The notes: generated from the sequence alone by a model not told the origin. A DNA stretch of 12,420 nt from an uncultured Pseudomonadota bacterium (GCA_937967875.1 CALBTQ010000186.1:1-12420), one strand, 5' to 3'. Counted from the stretch's first letter, positions 1 through 7,285 are shown. Made by a program: numbers and translations.

Positions 1-92
1 ATGTCCTCAGGCAATCCTCTTTCGCGCGCTTTTTTTACTCCTCTGGTCCGGTCGCCGCAAGTCTTTTCTGGCCGATCGTTTTGCGCGGCGGT

Positions 93-103
93 TATGATAC
101 AAT
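93..103 (+). promoter_or_regulatory. possible -10 region upstream of the dciA-like gene
   Basis: Two overlapping -10-like hexamers are visible, TATGAT (93-98) and TACAAT (98-103), each differing from TATAAT at one position. They lie 25-35 bases before the preferred start at 128. No convincing -35 box is found at 16-18 bases upstream, so this is a weak call. The preceding bases (1-92) hold a run of seven T at about 31-37 after a GCGCGC stretch, possibly the tail of an upstream terminator, but no gene that I can support. Confidence 0.3.
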
Positions 104-127
104 GTGCCCGCCGAAACGGGAGGTGTC

Positions 128-634
128 ATGGCCGACAAACAGGCGCGGCGCGGCTGGCTCAACAGCGATCAGGTGCTCGAGAGCGTCGCGCGCAAATTCA
201 AACTGACCGGCGTGGTCGACCGGCACCGCCTGTTCGCCCTCTGGCCGCAGATTGTCGGGCAGCACCTGAACGCCGTGTGCCGCCCCGACCGCCTCAACGG
301 CCACACGCTGGTCGTGCGCGTGATCGACAGCGTCTGGGGCCAGGATCTGCGCATGCACACCGACGTGATCCTCGAACAGATCGCCAAACACACCGGCAGC
401 GACCGCGTGACCAAACTGCGGATCGTCACCGGGCCGATCGCCCCGAGCGAACCGGCGATTCGCCGCCCGCGTCCGTTGAACGACGTCGCCGTCGAAACCG
501 CCGATATCGACGCGGCGCTGACCCGTTCCGCCCTGCGCGACCATCCGCGGTTGAAGGAAACCCTCGGCCATCTGTGGGCGACCACGCGCCGCATGGCCAA
601 GCGTCGCGAGGAGGATCAAGCTGAAGCTCGTTGA
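128..634 (+). CDS. DUF721 / DciA-like protein
   Basis: A 168-residue protein that matches the DUF721 (DciA-related) pattern. About 35 residues in, a segment reads ALWPQIVGQHL, then RPDRLNGHTLVVRVIDSVW with a following G-Q-D-L; this is the usual W-x-x-IVG ... L-x-V-x-V-x-S-x-W-x-x-x-L signature. DciA proteins load the replicative helicase DnaB in many bacteria lacking DnaC/DnaI, but DUF721 members outside well-studied groups are only inferred to do so. The C-terminal third is basic and probably disordered (RRMAKRREEDQ near the end). I chose ATG 128 because GGGAGG lies 5 bases before it; a GTG at 104 would add eight residues and has no ribosome site. The gene overlaps the following membrane-protein gene by 14 bases, which implies translational coupling. 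The family call is fairly secure; the helicase-loading role is inference. Confidence 0.8.
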   Translation: MADKQARRGWLNSDQVLESVARKFKLTGVVDRHRLFALWPQIVGQHLNAVCRPDRLNGHTLVVRVIDSVWGQDLRMHTDVILEQIAKHTGSDRVTKLRIVTGPIAPSEPAIRRPRPLNDVAVETADIDAALTRSALRDHPRLKETLGHLWATTRRMAKRREEDQAEAR

Positions 635-2318
635 CTCCCCGGCGCTGCGCCGCCTTGGCGCGATCGCGTTCGCGGCGGCGATGATCGCCTTTTTCCTGCT
701 GCGCCAATTGCCGATCGGCTTCGCCGACGCGCCCGACTTCATTCTCGCCTTCACCGGACAGATGATCGCCGATCTGGGCGCCGACCGTCTGCCGCTGGCC
801 ACCACGCTGGGCGGGCCGGAGCTGGGCTTCGCGCTCAACAACATGCTGCCGCTGAGCCTGGCCGCACTGGCCGCGCTGTTTCATTTTTTCGATTCTTCGG
901 TCTTCGCCCTGCTGCTTGTGCTGACGCTGCTGCACCTGGCCGTCGCCGCAAGCGTCGGCGTGCTCGCGCACCTGTGGGCGCCGCAGCGCCGCACGGGGCT
1001 GATCGCCGGGCTGATCGCCGCGCTGCATCCGGCGGCCGTGGGCGCGGTGTTCGGCCTGACCAGCCTGTCGATTCTGCTTGCCGCGTGGCTGACGATGCTC
1101 GCCGCCATTTTCACCGTGCTGTACCTGCGCCGGCGCGGGGTCGCCTTGTTGCTGATGCTGATGATCACTGTCAGCCTGGCCGTGTCGGCCGATCCGGTCG
1201 GCGCGCTCGCGGTTATCTTCGTCATCGCGCTCGCCCCGGCCTTGCCGGCCCGGGAACGTCCGGCGGGTAGCCGCATACTGCCGCCGCTGGCCGCGCTGCT
1301 CGGCGGATCGTTGCCGTTGCTGTACCTGGGCACGATGACCGGCCTGACGCCCTACCTCAACCAATTGCGCGGCTGGTCCGCGACGCCCCTGGCGCATCTG
1401 GCCGCCTGGACGTTGCGCGCAGCCGCGTTGCCCTTCGACATCTCGCTGGGCGCCGCGCAGGAAAAAATCGGCTTCTACATCATCGCGCTGATCGGCGCGG
1501 GGGCGTTGACGTTGGCGATCTACCTCACGCGCGCCCGGCCGCGTTTATGGCTGTGGCCGGCGCTGGCCCTGCTCGCGTTGCTGCCGCATTTGATTTCCTT
1601 CAACGTGCCGCGGCCCGACGCCGACAACGCCGCCTTCGCCGCGTTCTATGCGCCGCTGATGTTCCTCACGTTGTGGCTGGCCGACCTGCTGCCCGCGCCG
1701 GAACATCGCAAACGGCGGCTCGTTTTCCTGGCGTTGTTGATGATCCTCCTCCTGCCGCAAACCTACCTCGCCGGGCACAATCGGGCCGCCCGCGCCGCCC
1801 GCGTCGATCGCCTGGGCCGCGAAATCAACAACCTGCTGGCCCCGATGCCCACCGGCGCCGATGTGATTTTCATCGCCGCGCCCACCGCCACCAAGCTGTT
1901 GGAATCGGCCTTCCTCGCCGGCCAGTTTCGCGAGGCGTTCCCGCGCCAGATCCGCTTCCGGTTGTTGATGGGCGGGCGGCTGTACCCAGCCTCGCGCAGC
2001 ACGCCGCTGGGACAGCAATTCCAAAGCTGGGTGCGCCTGCCCTTCAGCGAGCAGAACCGGCTGATCGGCTTTTCCGATAACGGGGAAAATCTCCTCGACC
2101 TGACCGACCAGGTGCGCGCGCGCATCCAACTGGCCGAGGACGTCATCCGCCGCGACGGCCACGCCACCACGGGCTGGCCGCTGCTGGACGAGCTGGCCAT
2201 CAACCACTGGCCCGACGGCGAATGCGGCGAAACCCCGCTCGCGCCCGACGACGTCGCCTGGTTCGTCGAAGGCTTTTTCTTCCGCCTGCACCCGCACCTG
2301 GGGCGGTTGCCCTTCTGA
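621..2318 (+). CDS. polytopic membrane protein, GT-C glycosyltransferase-like, probable CTG start
   Basis: A 565-residue integral membrane protein, if read from CTG 621. That codon lies 6 bases after a perfect GAGGAGG (608-614). The first ATG, 681, has no ribosome site and would remove the charged lead and half of the first membrane segment (residues about 13-27). About ten hydrophobic segments follow up to residue 380, then a soluble tail of about 180 residues. A segment near residues 102-165 has the layout of TMTC/PMT-type GT-C enzymes: LLHLAVAA..., then an ALHPAAV motif (H136-P137), then a long hydrophobic helix. A PDADNAAFAAFYAP stretch near 332-345 sits where these families have a conserved loop. 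D36 and D39 in the first loop could be the catalytic acids. GT-C enzymes move sugars from polyprenyl donors to periplasmic acceptors. The family call is distant similarity only, and donor and acceptor are unknown. The gene could also be an unrelated polytopic protein. Confidence 0.65.
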   Translation: MKLVDSPALRRLGAIAFAAAMIAFFLLRQLPIGFADAPDFILAFTGQMIADLGADRLPLATTLGGPELGFALNNMLPLSLAALAALFHFFDSSVFALLLVLTLLHLAVAASVGVLAHLWAPQRRTGLIAGLIAALHPAAVGAVFGLTSLSILLAAWLTMLAAIFTVLYLRRRGVALLLMLMITVSLAVSADPVGALAVIFVIALAPALPARERPAGSRILPPLAALLGGSLPLLYLGTMTGLTPYLNQLRGWSATPLAHLAAWTLRAAALPFDISLGAAQEKIGFYIIALIGAGALTLAIYLTRARPRLWLWPALALLALLPHLISFNVPRPDADNAAFAAFYAPLMFLTLWLADLLPAPEHRKRRLVFLALLMILLLPQTYLAGHNRAARAARVDRLGREINNLLAPMPTGADVIFIAAPTATKLLESAFLAGQFREAFPRQIRFRLLMGGRLYPASRSTPLGQQFQSWVRLPFSEQNRLIGFSDNGENLLDLTDQVRARIQLAEDVIRRDGHATTGWPLLDELAINHWPDGECGETPLAPDDVAWFVEGFFFRLHPHLGRLPF

Positions 2319-2341
2319 TTTTATTTGGCGATCGAACGTCC

Positions 2342-2370
2342 TTGTCGCCCGCGCGGGAAAGTTGTAAAAG
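2342..2370 (+). promoter_or_regulatory. candidate sigma-70 promoter for the mutase gene
   Basis: TTGTCG (2342-2347) and TAAAAG (2365-2370) are separated by 17 bases, each hexamer matching four of six consensus positions. The predicted transcript would begin near 2377, about 38 bases before the ATG at 2415. The 96-base gap after the membrane-protein gene holds no clear terminator, so read-through from upstream is also possible. Confidence 0.35.
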
Positions 2371-2414
2371 GGGGCCATTACAGCCTTGTTGCGAACACGC
2401 AGTGGGAGCAAATT

Positions 2415-4088
2415 ATGTCCGATCCAACCAAGAAGATATCCGAACAGCTTAGTTTATGGAACGACGGACCCGTGGCCAAGACGCTCGCCAAATTCCCCGA
2501 GCGGCGCGAGGCATTCGCCACGACCAGCGACATCGAAATCAAGCGGCTCTACACGCCCGCGGACATCGCCGAGCACGACTACCTGCGCGACGAGGGCTTC
2601 CCCGGCGAGTACCCGTTCACGCGCGGCGTGCAGCCCACGATGTACCGCGGCCGCTTCTGGACGATGCGCCAGTACAGCGGCTTCGGCACCGCCGCCGACA
2701 CCAACGAACGCTTCAAGTACCTGCTGGCGCAGGGGCAGAGCGGTCTGTCGGTCGCCTTCGACCTGCCCACGCAGATGGGCTACGACTCCGACGCGCCGCT
2801 GTCCAAGGGCGAGGTCGGCAAGGTCGGCGTGGCCATCGACACGCTGGCCGACATGGAAACGCTCTTCGCCGGCATTCCGCTCGACAAGGTCTCGACCTCG
2901 ATGACGATCAACTCGCCCGCGGCCGTGCTGCTGGCGATGTACATCGCCCTGGGCAAGAAGCAGGGCGTCGAACCGGCTAAGCTGCGCGGCACGATCCAGA
3001 ACGACGTGCTCAAGGAATACATCGCGCGCGGCACGTACATCTTTCCGCCCAAGCCGTCGATGCGCCTGATCGCCGACATCTTCGCCTACTGCAACCAGGT
3101 CGTGCCCAAGTGGAACACGATCAGCATCAGCGGCTATCACATCCGCGAAGCCGGTTCGAGCGCGGCGCAGGAAATCGCCTTCACGCTCGCCGACGGCATC
3201 GCCTACGTGCAGGCGGCGATCGACGCCGGGCTGGACGTCGACCGGTTCGCCGACCGCCTCAGCTTCTTCTTCAACGTGCACAACAACTTCCTGGAAGAGG
3301 TCGCCAAGTTCCGCGCCGCGCGGCGCCTGTGGGCCGCGATCATGAAGGAACGCTTCAACGCGCAGGATCCCAAGTCCATGATGGTGCGCTTCCACACGCA
3401 GACGGCCGGCTCGATGCTCACCGCGCAGCAACCGAAAAACAACATCGTGCGCGTGACGATGCAGGCGCTGGCCGCGGTGCTCGGCGGCACGCAGAGCCTG
3501 CACACCAACAGCTTCGACGAGGCGCTGGCGCTGCCCTCGACCGAATCGGTGACCATCGCGCTGCGCACGCAGCAGATCATCGCCGAGGAAGCGGGCGTGG
3601 CCGACTTCATCGATCCGCTCGCCGGCAGCTACGCAATCGAGAGCATGACCGACGACCTGGAAAACAAGGCCCGCGCCTACCTGGATCGCATCGACGAACT
3701 GGGCGGCATGGTCCAGGCGATCATGCGCGGCTACGTGCAGACCGAGATTCAGAACAAGGCCTACGAATGGCAGCAGGACGTCGAAAAGAAACACAAGATC
3801 ATCGTCGGCGTCAACAAGTACCAGCAGGCCGAAACGCCGCCCGAGGAACTGCTGCGCGTCGATCCGCGCGTGGAAACCGAGCAGGTTGCGCGGCTGACCA
3901 AGGTCAAGGCCGAGCGCGACAACGACCGCGTTAAACAGACGCTGGCCGCGCTGGCCGAAGCCGCCCGGGGCGACGGCAACCTGGTCTATCCGATCATGGA
4001 TTGCGTCGAGGCCTACGCCGGCGTCGGCGAAATCTGCGACACCCTGCGCGCCCTCTGGGGCAAGTACGACGAGGTGGTCGTCGTCTGA
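2415..4088 (+). CDS. methylmalonyl-CoA mutase, catalytic (large) subunit
   Basis: A 557-residue protein covering the substrate-binding TIM barrel of coenzyme-B12-dependent acyl-CoA mutases. It interconverts (R)-methylmalonyl-CoA and succinyl-CoA in propionate metabolism. Family signatures are intact: YSGFGTA at 87-93, [11 protein letters not shown] at 110-120, [20 protein letters not shown] at 191-210, SGYHIREAG at 239-247, RFHTQTAG at 325-332 and [10 protein letters not shown] at 356-365. Y87, R205 and H242 align with Y89, R207 and H244 of the Propionibacterium enzyme, residues that fit methylmalonyl-CoA rather than isobutyryl-CoA. The C-terminal B12 domain with its DxHxxG motif is absent. 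This is the split form known in archaea and many deltaproteobacteria, so a separate small subunit must exist outside this window, as must the epimerase and the MeaB-type chaperone. One oddity is DPLAGSY (400-406) where DPLGGSY is usual. ATG 2415 follows GGGAG with a 6-base spacer; a longer reading from 2325 has no support. Confidence 0.95.
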   Translation: MSDPTKKISEQLSLWNDGPVAKTLAKFPERREAFATTSDIEIKRLYTPADIAEHDYLRDEGFPGEYPFTRGVQPTMYRGRFWTMRQYSGFGTAADTNERFKYLLAQGQSGLSVAFDLPTQMGYDSDAPLSKGEVGKVGVAIDTLADMETLFAGIPLDKVSTSMTINSPAAVLLAMYIALGKKQGVEPAKLRGTIQNDVLKEYIARGTYIFPPKPSMRLIADIFAYCNQVVPKWNTISISGYHIREAGSSAAQEIAFTLADGIAYVQAAIDAGLDVDRFADRLSFFFNVHNNFLEEVAKFRAARRLWAAIMKERFNAQDPKSMMVRFHTQTAGSMLTAQQPKNNIVRVTMQALAAVLGGTQSLHTNSFDEALALPSTESVTIALRTQQIIAEEAGVADFIDPLAGSYAIESMTDDLENKARAYLDRIDELGGMVQAIMRGYVQTEIQNKAYEWQQDVEKKHKIIVGVNKYQQAETPPEELLRVDPRVETEQVARLTKVKAERDNDRVKQTLAALAEAARGDGNLVYPIMDCVEAYAGVGEICDTLRALWGKYDEVVVV

Positions 4089-4107
4089 TCTTCTTCGCTA
4101 ATCGATG

Positions 4108-4139
4108 AAAGGCGCGGACCCGGTTCGCGCCTTTTTTTT
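4108..4139 (+). terminator. intrinsic terminator after the mutase gene
   Basis: A nine-pair stem, AAAGGCGCG (4108-4116) with CGCGCCTTT (4126-4134), encloses a nine-base loop. A run of eight T (4132-4139) begins inside the 3' arm. It ends the plus-strand transcript 20 bases after the stop codon. Read on the minus strand the stem is followed by only three T, so it is a poor terminator for the convergent kinase-like gene. Confidence 0.9.
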
Positions 4140-4168
4140 ATTCTTAATTGGATCGTAGTTTAAAACCC

Positions 4169-5353
4169 TTACGACTCCGCTTTTTCCCACGGCAGGTAGA
4201 GCACGAAGCGACGGCCGGAACCTTCCCGCGTTTCGTAGTGCAGGTCGCCGCCGTGCTCGCGGGCGATCTGCCGGGCGACGGCGAAGCCCGGGCCGCGTTG
4301 CTCGTCGGCGAAGGGGGTGAACAGATTCTGCGCCGCGTTTTCATCCAGCGCCGCGCCCTCGTCTTCCAAAGCGATGCGGATCTCCTCGCCGCCGCCCTGC
4401 GCGCTCAACCGCACCTCGCTGCCGTCCGGCGCCGCCGCCAGCGCCTCGATGACCAAAGCCAGCAGCACGTAACGCAGATGCGTCGCCCGGCCGCGCATAC
4501 CCGGCAGATCCGCGGCGATCGACGCGGTCAGCTTCAGTCCCTTGTCGGTCAGGAACGGCGCGACGGTCCGTTGCACGCGCGCCAGCAGTTGGCGCAGGTC
4601 CAGCGCTTCGATCGCTTCTGCCTTTTCCTCGGCCACGGCCTGCAGATCGTCCATCATCTGCAGCAGCGCGGGCAGCCGCTCGGCGCACGACGCCTGCGCC
4701 TGGGCCATCGCCCGCAACTCACGCTGGAGAAATCCCAGGGCGTGTTCCGCCAATCGCCCCAGTTGCCGGTAGCGGTCGACGGCCAGATACGGCACCGCGC
4801 CTTTGCCCGGCTTTGTCGTGGGACGCGCCGCGGCCAGCACGCCCTCGCCATAGGGCGTCAAGTCGGCCATGAACGACAGGTTCGCGCCGTCGGGCAGGCG
4901 CGTGGAGAGATTCAGCCCCAGCGCCGCTTCCTTCGTTTTGCGCACGCGGTCCAGGTGGCCGCGCAGCACCGGATCGGCGAAACGCTTGTAGTTTTTGTTC
5001 CAGGTCGAACTGCGCGAGAGGGCGAACAGGTCGAGCCACGCGTTGTTCACCGCGCGCACCTTGCCGCCGCCGTCGGCGATCATCACCGCGTGCGGCAACG
5101 CTTCGAGCAGCAGCCCGCCGTCGGGCGTCTCACCCTCGTCCATCACGCCGCGCAGCCGCGCCGTCATGCGCATCATCGCCCAGCCGGCGACGAAAAACGC
5201 GTAGACCAGTGTGACGCCGCCGTAGGCGATGATCCAGGGCATCGAGACGTGAAAGAACGCCAGCAGCACGGCGACGCCGAGCCACAGGACGATGAAAATC
5301 GCCAGCACCCGCACCGGCGTCAGTCGGGCGATGCCGCGCAACCAACGATTCAA
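4169..5353 (-). CDS. membrane PAS / histidine-kinase-like protein, probably catalytically dead
   Basis: A 394-residue protein with two membrane segments (about 14-33 and 40-61) joined by a very short loop. A PAS-like domain follows (about 82-125, LPHAVMIADGGGKVRAVNNA), then a helical dimerisation-like stretch (about 195-250) and a GHKL/HATPase-like fold (about 288-390). All the catalytic boxes are altered. LGRLAEHALGFLQREL (198-213) has Gly where the phospho-accepting His belongs, with H204 three residues early. The N box LALVIEA (298-304) has A299 and E303 instead of the two Asn. The G1 box is D331-E-G-A-A rather than DxGxG. The G2 box is GPGFAV (354-359) rather than GTGLGL. REHGGDLHYET and the closing FVLYLP remain, so the fold is probably kept. 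I infer a sensory or scaffold pseudokinase. No response regulator is adjacent. The start is TTG 5353, preceded by AGGGGG with a 4-base spacer. Confidence 0.8.
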   Translation of the reverse strand: MNRWLRGIARLTPVRVLAIFIVLWLGVAVLLAFFHVSMPWIIAYGGVTLVYAFFVAGWAMMRMTARLRGVMDEGETPDGGLLLEALPHAVMIADGGGKVRAVNNAWLDLFALSRSSTWNKNYKRFADPVLRGHLDRVRKTKEAALGLNLSTRLPDGANLSFMADLTPYGEGVLAAARPTTKPGKGAVPYLAVDRYRQLGRLAEHALGFLQRELRAMAQAQASCAERLPALLQMMDDLQAVAEEKAEAIEALDLRQLLARVQRTVAPFLTDKGLKLTASIAADLPGMRGRATHLRYVLLALVIEALAAAPDGSEVRLSAQGGGEEIRIALEDEGAALDENAAQNLFTPFADEQRGPGFAVARQIAREHGGDLHYETREGSGRRFVLYLPWEKAES

Positions 5354-5369
5354 GTTGCCCCCTGTTTCG

Positions 5370-5411
5370 AAAAAATCGGGGACATGATTCCTTCGTGTCC
5401 CCGAATTTTTT
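5370..5411. terminator. bidirectional hairpin just upstream of the kinase-like gene
   Basis: TCGGGGACA (5376-5384) pairs with TGTCCCCGA (5396-5404) around an 11-base loop. A run of six A lies on the left (5370-5375) and six T on the right (5406-5411), so the element is a plausible intrinsic terminator on both strands. On the minus strand it would stop transcripts from the lipoprotein gene. It ends only 16 bases before the TTG start of the kinase-like gene, so it belongs to that gene's leader as well. The sequence also resembles REP elements associated with RAYT transposases; that is from memory and not checked. Confidence 0.75.
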
Positions 5412-5431
5412 GCGATTATCCCTATCGGCAG

Positions 5432-5531
5432 CCCTCATCCCCGCCCCTTCTCCCACGAGGAGAAGGGTGTCCGGGTTGTCCGCTCTTACCCTCTCCCGGG
5501 GGAGAGGGTCGGGCGCAGCCCGGGGTGAGGG
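5432..5531. repeat. composite three-hairpin palindromic repeat
   Basis: A compact palindromic unit fills the gap after the lipoprotein gene. The outer arms CCCTCATCCC (5432-5441) and GGGGTGAGGG (5522-5531) pair over ten positions with one G-T. Inside are three hairpins: CCCTTCTC/GAGAAGGG (5445-5467), CCCTCTCCC/GGGAGAGGG (5489-5508) and CGGGC/GCCCG (5510-5522). The last of these shares base 5522 with the outer arm. The CCCTCACCCC...CCCTCTCCC style is common in dispersed intergenic repeats of many GC-rich bacteria. It probably folds in RNA and may protect or end the lipoprotein transcript. A MITE-like origin is possible. Confidence 0.7.
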
Positions 5532-5540
5532 CGAAAGAAA

Positions 5541-6167
5541 CTATTGCGTCGCCGTCATATCCCAGATCAGATCGAACGAGCCCTCGACGCCCGCGATGCG
5601 CAGTTTCACTTTCCCCTCTTCGCGGCGCAGCGCCCGGCCGTCGGGCCCGACCGCCGGGAAAGTCACGCGGTACAGACGGCTCCACTCGTTGTATTCGGGG
5701 AAGAGAAAATATTCCTTCGTGTGGCGCACGCGCAGCAGCTTGATCCGGCTCGCGCCGACCTTCACGCCGTCGGCGTCGATGAACCACAGACGCCACGAAC
5801 TGTCCGGATCGTCCAGGTCGTTGTCGCGCATGCGCGGCGTGTACCACACGACGATGAACTCGACGTCGCGCCGGTCTTTGTTGAGCTGCTCCTCGAGCAT
5901 GAAGTCGGTTTCGGCATCCGGCAGATCGAAGGCGCGCGCGTATTCGGCGACGTACCCGCGGCGCATCGGCTCGCTGAAGTACGTGGCCGACACGATCAGG
6001 TGCGTTTCGAAATTGCGGTAGAGTTTGTCGGACCGCGTCCAGTTGTCCAGCAAGCGTTGGTAGCTGCGGTACGACCCCTCGTGTTTGACGTCGGGCTTGA
6101 CCGCCGTCGGATCGCAGGCCGCAAAAAGCAGCAACGCCGCCAGCACGAACATCCATCGTGCGCGCAT
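5541..6167 (-). CDS. small predicted lipoprotein, function unknown
   Basis: A 208-residue protein with a lipoprotein signal: basic start MRAR, hydrophobic core, and lipobox F-A-A-C18. The residue after the cysteine is Asp, which in enterobacteria keeps lipoproteins in the inner membrane; whether that rule holds here is unknown. The mature part is rich in aromatic and charged residues and looks mixed alpha/beta, with strands such as DVEFIVVWYTP and SWRLWFIDADGVKVG, and ends in EGSFDLIWDMTATQ. I recognise no family. ATG 6167 is well supported by GGAGGA five bases before it. The gene lies 68 bases downstream of the transglutaminase-like gene on the same strand with no terminator between, so the two are probably cotranscribed and act together at the envelope. 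Confidence 0.8.
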   Translation of the reverse strand: MRARWMFVLAALLLFAACDPTAVKPDVKHEGSYRSYQRLLDNWTRSDKLYRNFETHLIVSATYFSEPMRRGYVAEYARAFDLPDAETDFMLEEQLNKDRRDVEFIVVWYTPRMRDNDLDDPDSSWRLWFIDADGVKVGASRIKLLRVRHTKEYFLFPEYNEWSRLYRVTFPAVGPDGRALRREEGKVKLRIAGVEGSFDLIWDMTATQ

Positions 6168-6235
6168 ATTTCCTCCCGGTTGGACCGTGCGCCCACGCTA
6201 CCATTTCGCGGGGGGAGCCGACAAGCGCCCTTCGC

Positions 6236-7279
6236 CTACAGGCGCCGCCACCGCAAGCGCAAATTGCGTTTGATCTTCAGTTGCGAGCCCCGGCGGAAAG
6301 GCGCGTAGGTGGCGATGTTGCGCCGGGGATTGAGCGGCGCGAGCCCCGGTTCGGGTTCGTGCCCGAAAAACAACATCCGGTGATGCAGCCGTCCGATCGA
6401 CTCTACCGGACGCGACATCGCCCGCCAGCGCGAGCCCGCCGAGCTTTCCACCGGCGTCCAGCCGATGCCCGGCAGGTACACCTCGACGACCTTGTGAAAC
6501 ACGCGATCGACGTACTTGCCGCTCAGCAAGCCCAGGTGCACCGGCGAGCCGGCCATGTAGCGCGCCGGCAATCCGCGATTGCGCGCCAGGGCGATCATCA
6601 AAAACGAATGCTCGGTGCACGAGCCGTGCCCGGCGGCCAGCACCTCGGGCGCGGGCGGCTTTTGGCCGTCCAGATCGTAGGTGAGCCGCTTGCGCACGAA
6701 AGCGACGATGCGCGTCATGATCTCCAGCGGCGCGGTGGCGTCGCCCACCGCCTCGCGCGCGGCCTCTTCGATCGCCGGATGATGGATGTCGTACATCGGC
6801 CCGTCGACCAGGTAATCGGCGCGGATCGGCGTCGGCACGTCGGCCAGCGAGCCGATGCGCGCGGGGTCGATCCGCCAGCCGATGTCGCGCAGGCGCACCT
6901 CGGCGTCGTAGCGGATCGTCACCGTTTCGCCGATCAGCCGCGAGCCGAATTCGAACACGGCGATCTGATACCCGTCGCGGCTGCGCAGAATCTCGGCCGG
7001 TCGCGGTCGCAAGCGATAGGCGAAGACGTTCTGGTAGGCGTCGTCGGCCGGCAGCGGCAGCCAGACGCGCACCGGCTCGTTGTTCGGATTGCCGGTCACC
7101 AGATAGTCGGCCTCCAGCGACACCCGGTAGCGCTCGGCGGTCTGCTCCTCGCGCGCCGGCAGCACGGTCCACGGTCCGGGACGATATCCCAGCCGCCACC
7201 AGTCGCTTCTGTCGGCGCGGGCCGGCGCCGCGCTCCACAAAATCGCCAACAATAGGCCGGCAACGAGCAAACGCTTCAT
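6236..7279 (-). CDS. exported transglutaminase-like cysteine protein
   Basis: A 347-residue protein with a Sec signal peptide (MKRLLVAGLLLAILWSAAPA, cleavage after ARA near 22). A beta-rich N-terminal half (about 50-140) precedes a transglutaminase/protease-like core. The active-site Cys is in HGSCTEHSFLMIALARNRGL (C221). The His is in VFHKVVEVYLPGIGW (H262). The third residue, normally Asp in a W-x-x-x-D pattern, is Glu here (WTPVES, E278). Such domains in bacteria are mostly periplasmic peptidases or transferases; the substrate is unknown. The C-terminus is very basic (KIKRNLRLRWRRL), perhaps binding the membrane or an anionic polymer. I chose ATG 7279 because the signal peptide begins there. 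No Shine-Dalgarno sequence precedes it; instead a promoter is placed for leaderless transcription. A longer reading from 7369 is unlikely. The gene probably leads an operon with the lipoprotein gene. Confidence 0.85.
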   Translation of the reverse strand: MKRLLVAGLLLAILWSAAPARADRSDWWRLGYRPGPWTVLPAREEQTAERYRVSLEADYLVTGNPNNEPVRVWLPLPADDAYQNVFAYRLRPRPAEILRSRDGYQIAVFEFGSRLIGETVTIRYDAEVRLRDIGWRIDPARIGSLADVPTPIRADYLVDGPMYDIHHPAIEEAAREAVGDATAPLEIMTRIVAFVRKRLTYDLDGQKPPAPEVLAAGHGSCTEHSFLMIALARNRGLPARYMAGSPVHLGLLSGKYVDRVFHKVVEVYLPGIGWTPVESSAGSRWRAMSRPVESIGRLHHRMLFFGHEPEPGLAPLNPRRNIATYAPFRRGSQLKIKRNLRLRWRRL

Positions 7280-7285
7280 GATGTT

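Noticed and set aside
104..127. GTG 104 as the start of the dciA-like protein
   Set aside because: No ribosome site precedes it and the candidate -10 overlaps it; ATG 128 has GGGAGG at a good distance.
1..624. Plus-strand open frame from base 1, overlapping the dciA-like gene
   Set aside because: The translation is low-complexity Arg/Pro/Ala typical of an out-of-frame reading of GC-rich DNA, and the DUF721 frame over the same bases has clear family motifs.
2454..3794. Long minus-strand open frame opposite the mutase gene
   Set aside because: It is the antisense shadow of a strongly conserved enzyme; its His/Arg/Val-rich translation shows no domain.
4148..5743. Plus-strand 531-codon open frame opposite the kinase-like gene
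   Set aside because: Composition is Arg/Gln/His-rich without domains; it runs through the hairpin repeats and into the lipoprotein gene, and the minus-strand reading has membrane helices and a PAS/GHKL layout.
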